From Ruegeria sp. HKCCA6707 (GTDB lineage Bacteria; Pseudomonadota; Alphaproteobacteria; Rhodobacterales; Rhodobacteraceae), in contig NZ_WQEG01000002.1 of NCBI RefSeq assembly GCF_013033515.1, positions 62,001 to 126,000 on the forward strand: 64,000 nucleotides of DNA, read 5' to 3'. Below the pieces are notes generated by a model. The model was not told the DNA's origin, did not search any database, and was given only the letters and a program-made list of their open reading frames with translations. The position numbers and the translations under genes were made by a program. Shown here one piece after another: positions 61,377 to 64,000 of this stretch; position 1 is the first letter of the stretch; the number at the start of each line of letters is the position of its first letter.

Positions 61377-63463
61377 TGATAAGAACATGGTCGCTTCATG
61401 ATGAGCGACAATCTCTGGTGCTCGCGGCCCATCGCGAGCACCTTCCTGAAGTTGTGTATTTTGGCCCTCGATTGCCGGATGACGAAAACCTAGACACATT
61501 ATTTGACGCCTACGGGCTGGACGTGACCGGGGGCATGTTGGATGCCAACCCGGAATTGTCCATCTGTCCTGAAGCCACGCGCAGTTTCCCGGGCCAGCCA
61601 GGCCTGATCATGCGGGATGGGGATGGCACGCCGATCCTTCCGAAATTCTGTTTTGAAAGCGAAGAGGTTTCGGAAAACCACCTTACTCTGACCTTTCGGG
61701 ATGATGATCATCGGCTGACCTATCAGGCGATCTTTTCGATCGACCCGAAAACCCACATCATCGAGGCCCGCGCAGCGGTCGAGGCGGATCGCCCGGTGCT
61801 ATTGCATTGGCTGTCGGCCCCGGTCTTTCCAGCGCCGCAACTTTCGGATGAGCTGATCGATTTCGCCGGTCGCTGGTGTGGTGAGTTTCAGATGAACACC
61901 ACGCCGTGGTCGCCCGGTATCCGCTATCGCGAGAACCGTACCGGGCGCACGGGGCACGAGCATTTCCCCGGCCTGATCGTCCCTGTCCGGGGTGCGACGA
62001 ATGCACAGGGTCAGGCTTACGGGTTCCACTATGGCTGGTCCGGCGGGCACCGTATGGTGGCCGAAGAGCTGCCCGACGGGCGCCGCCAGATCCAGTTTGG
62101 ACAGGCAGCCCGGATGGAGCGTGAGGCCTCGACCCGGTTCGAAACCGCCCCGCTTTATGCGGTGTTCTCGGCCGATGGCATCAACGGATGCGCAGTTGCG
62201 TTCCAACGGCATCTGCGCGATCGCATCGTCGCGTTCCCCAAGCCCGACCGTGCACGGCCGGTGCATTACAACTGTTGGGAAGCGGTCTATTTCAATCACA
62301 ACCTGCCCGAGCTCAAGGACATTGCCGACCGCGCAGCCGCGCTTGGCGCGGAACGCTTCGTGCTGGATGACGGCTGGTTCGGCCAGCGTGACGATGACAC
62401 ATCCTCTCTGAGTGACTGGGAAGTGGATACGCGGAAATACCCCGATGGTCTCGACCCGCTGATCAAGCATGTGCATTCGCTGGGCATGACCTTCGGCATC
62501 TGGTTCGAGCCCGAGATGATCAACCCCGACAGCAGCATCCACAGGGCCCATCCCGAATGGGCGCTGGGGGGTGAAGATCAGATCCTGGGCCGCCAGCAAA
62601 AAGCACTGAACATGGCGCTGCCGGAGGTGCGCGAGTTCCTCTATGAACGCATGTCGACGATCCTTGCGGGCCACGACATCGACTATATTAAATGGGACCA
62701 CAACCGCGTGCTGCCGATGCCCGATGCGGCGCAGACCCGTGGGTCATATGCGCTGATCGACCGGCTGCGGCAGGACTTCCCGCATGTGGAAATCGAAAGC
62801 TGCGCCAGCGGCGGCGGGCGTATTGATTTCGGCATTCTCAAACGTACTCAGAGGGTCTGGCTGAGCGACAGCAACGACGCTCTGGAACGGCTGCGCATTC
62901 AGCACAACGCCGCGATCTTCCTGCCCATGGCTGTAACCGGCAGCCATGTGGGGCCCCGCGTGTGCCATACCTCGGGCCGCGTGCTGGACATCCAGTTCCG
63001 CGCATGGGTTGCGGCCCAACGCCATATGGGGTTCGAGATGGACCCCCGCGAATTGACCCCCGAAGAAGAGACGGTTCTGCGCGAGGTCACCCAATGGTGG
63101 AAGGACAACCGCGACTGGCTGTACTATGCCGACATCCTGCGACTGGACAGCCCAGACCCGTCGGTCATTGCCGAACAGCAGCAAACCAGTGATGGCTCGC
63201 GCTTTGTGGTCTTTGCCGGCAAAACCGACACGTCCTCGCAAATCGCGCCGCGCCCGTTGCGCCTGACCCGGCTTGAGGCGGATGCCCAATACCGCGTCGA
63301 GCTGCGGGATACAGCCACCGCACCGGCCACGCTGTCGCGCGGCAACCCGGCCCTGAAACAGGGGCCGATCACCGTCAGTGGACAATATCTGATGAGCCAG
63401 GGCCTGTCGCTGCCCTGGAGCTTCCCACAATCCATGTGGGTCATCGAAGGCCACAAGCTATGA
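61376..63463 (+). CDS. GH36 alpha-galactosidase
   Basis: 695-residue retaining alpha-galactosidase, cytoplasmic (no signal peptide). An N-terminal beta-supersandwich covers about 1-290. The barrel holds nucleophile Asp441 in YIKWDHNR and the acid/base Asp in LSDSNDALERL (498 or 501). Also typical are VLDDGWFGQRDDD, GIWFEPEMI and CASGGGRID. It hydrolyses imported alpha-galactosides to galactose. Its stop overlaps the dehydratase start by ATGA. Confidence 0.93.
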   Translation: MIRTWSLHDERQSLVLAAHREHLPEVVYFGPRLPDDENLDTLFDAYGLDVTGGMLDANPELSICPEATRSFPGQPGLIMRDGDGTPILPKFCFESEEVSENHLTLTFRDDDHRLTYQAIFSIDPKTHIIEARAAVEADRPVLLHWLSAPVFPAPQLSDELIDFAGRWCGEFQMNTTPWSPGIRYRENRTGRTGHEHFPGLIVPVRGATNAQGQAYGFHYGWSGGHRMVAEELPDGRRQIQFGQAARMEREASTRFETAPLYAVFSADGINGCAVAFQRHLRDRIVAFPKPDRARPVHYNCWEAVYFNHNLPELKDIADRAAALGAERFVLDDGWFGQRDDDTSSLSDWEVDTRKYPDGLDPLIKHVHSLGMTFGIWFEPEMINPDSSIHRAHPEWALGGEDQILGRQQKALNMALPEVREFLYERMSTILAGHDIDYIKWDHNRVLPMPDAAQTRGSYALIDRLRQDFPHVEIESCASGGGRIDFGILKRTQRVWLSDSNDALERLRIQHNAAIFLPMAVTGSHVGPRVCHTSGRVLDIQFRAWVAAQRHMGFEMDPRELTPEEETVLREVTQWWKDNRDWLYYADILRLDSPDPSVIAEQQQTSDGSRFVVFAGKTDTSSQIAPRPLRLTRLEADAQYRVELRDTATAPATLSRGNPALKQGPITVSGQYLMSQGLSLPWSFPQSMWVIEGHKL

Positions 63464-64000
63464 CCCGAAAACGCAGGTCTCAGCACTGGTACGGGAAACT
63501 CGACAAGGACGGGTTTATTCATCGGTCCTGGATGAAGAACCAGGGCTTTCCCGATCACGCCTTTGACGGGCGGCCCATTATTGGCATCTGCAACACCTGG
63601 TCGGAACTGACGCCCTGCAACTCGGGCCTGCGCGATCTGGCCGAGGGTGTGAAACGCGGCGTTTGGGAGGCTGGAGGCTTTCCGGTGGAATTCCCGGTCA
63701 TGTCACTGGGCGAGACCCAGATGAAGCCTACCGCCATGCTATTCCGCAACCTGCTGGCCATGGATGTCGAGGAATCGATCCGCGCCTATGGCATTGACGG
63801 CGTGGTTCTGCTGGGTGGCTGCGACAAGACCACACCGGGCCAGTTGATGGGCGCGGCCTCGGTCGATCTGCCCTCGATTGTGGTCAGCTCGGGCCCGATG
63901 CTGAACGGCAAGTTCAAAGGCAAGGATATCGGGTCCGGCACCGATGTGTGGAAATTCTCGGAAGAGGTTCGCGCGGGCGAAATGACCCTGCAGGACTTCA
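63460..64000 (+). CDS. IlvD/Edd-family sugar-acid dehydratase, 5' part (cut by window end)
   Basis: The first 180 codons of an Fe-S dehydratase: GFIHRSWMKNQGFPDHAFDG, cluster ligand region ICNTWSELTPCN, then LLGGCDKTTPGQLMGAAS and GSGTDVWKFSEEVRAGEM. This matches the L-arabinonate/galactonate dehydratase branch more than IlvD proper. Coupled to the alpha-galactosidase, it suggests that galactose is oxidised to galactonate and dehydrated (De Ley-Doudoroff route). The remaining genes lie beyond the window. Confidence 0.85.
   Translation, partial: MTRKRRSQHWYGKLDKDGFIHRSWMKNQGFPDHAFDGRPIIGICNTWSELTPCNSGLRDLAEGVKRGVWEAGGFPVEFPVMSLGETQMKPTAMLFRNLLAMDVEESIRAYGIDGVVLLGGCDKTTPGQLMGAASVDLPSIVVSSGPMLNGKFKGKDIGSGTDVWKFSEEVRAGEMTLQDF

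Overview
The window looks like chromosome (or chromid) of a marine alphaproteobacterium, most likely a Roseobacter-clade Rhodobacteraceae. The basis is the gene content (cyo quinol oxidase, STAS-fused Mla operon, TctABC and UgpC-type transporters, DUF2793, SapC-fused type I secretion ATPase, DUF1612), the high GC, and tightly overlapped operons joined by ATGA or TGATG junctions. This is inference from family knowledge; no 16S or marker-gene search was possible. I saw no rRNA, tRNA or CRISPR array.

Layout. 0-8.2 kb: a type I secretion locus with a 1298-residue Ig-repeat adhesin with an RTX end, a SapC/C39-like/ABC ATPase, and an HlyD-type fusion protein. The ATPase has an in-frame TAA inside its nucleotide-binding domain and probably an upstream single-base frameshift. 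8.2-16.9 kb: an MsbA-like exporter, a hybrid kinase/response regulator pair, and a four-gene Mla-type lipid transport operon. 16.9-24.8 kb: a membrane-anchored glutamate-synthase-like protein, a pair of fluoride channels, cyoABCD, and an MltB-type lytic transglycosylase. 24.8-32.6 kb: sugar-nucleotide supply for a capsule or exopolysaccharide (galU, manC, fcl, gmd, ugd) with a DUF2793 protein in the middle.

32.8-49.2 kb is the accessory part. A complete TctABC transporter sits next to an acid-sugar cluster (isopropylmalate-dehydrogenase-like enzyme, Asp/Glu-racemase-like enzyme, otnK, otnC, RraA-like). It is bounded by broken genes: a 5'-truncated autotransporter on the left, and on the right an aconitase start fused to a decapitated DctP, then the tail of a short-chain dehydrogenase. 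Next come an ABC-F ATPase, an IS6-type transposase relic joined to a class III cyclase relic, a LysR regulator, and a compact arsenic operon (ArsR-ArsC fusion, GAPDH, ArsJ). A MerR tail closes the stretch. The pattern suggests repeated insertion and deletion in an island.

49.2-64 kb returns to intact operons: a DUF1612 protein, an ECF sigma/anti-sigma pair beside a YceI protein, and a hydroxyproline-type catabolic operon (epimerase, FAD oxidase, DapA-like deaminase, GntR regulator) with a near-perfect operator in its leader. Last is an alpha-galactoside uptake and breakdown unit (IclR, UgpC-like ATPase, binding protein, two permeases, GH36 alpha-galactosidase) that runs into a sugar-acid dehydratase cut by the window end.

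The best candidates for new biology are the SapC-fused secretion ATPase and its interruption, the acid-sugar cluster that uses an isopropylmalate-dehydrogenase-like enzyme where LtnD or PdxA2 is usual, and the ArsR-ArsC/GAPDH/ArsJ arsenic module.
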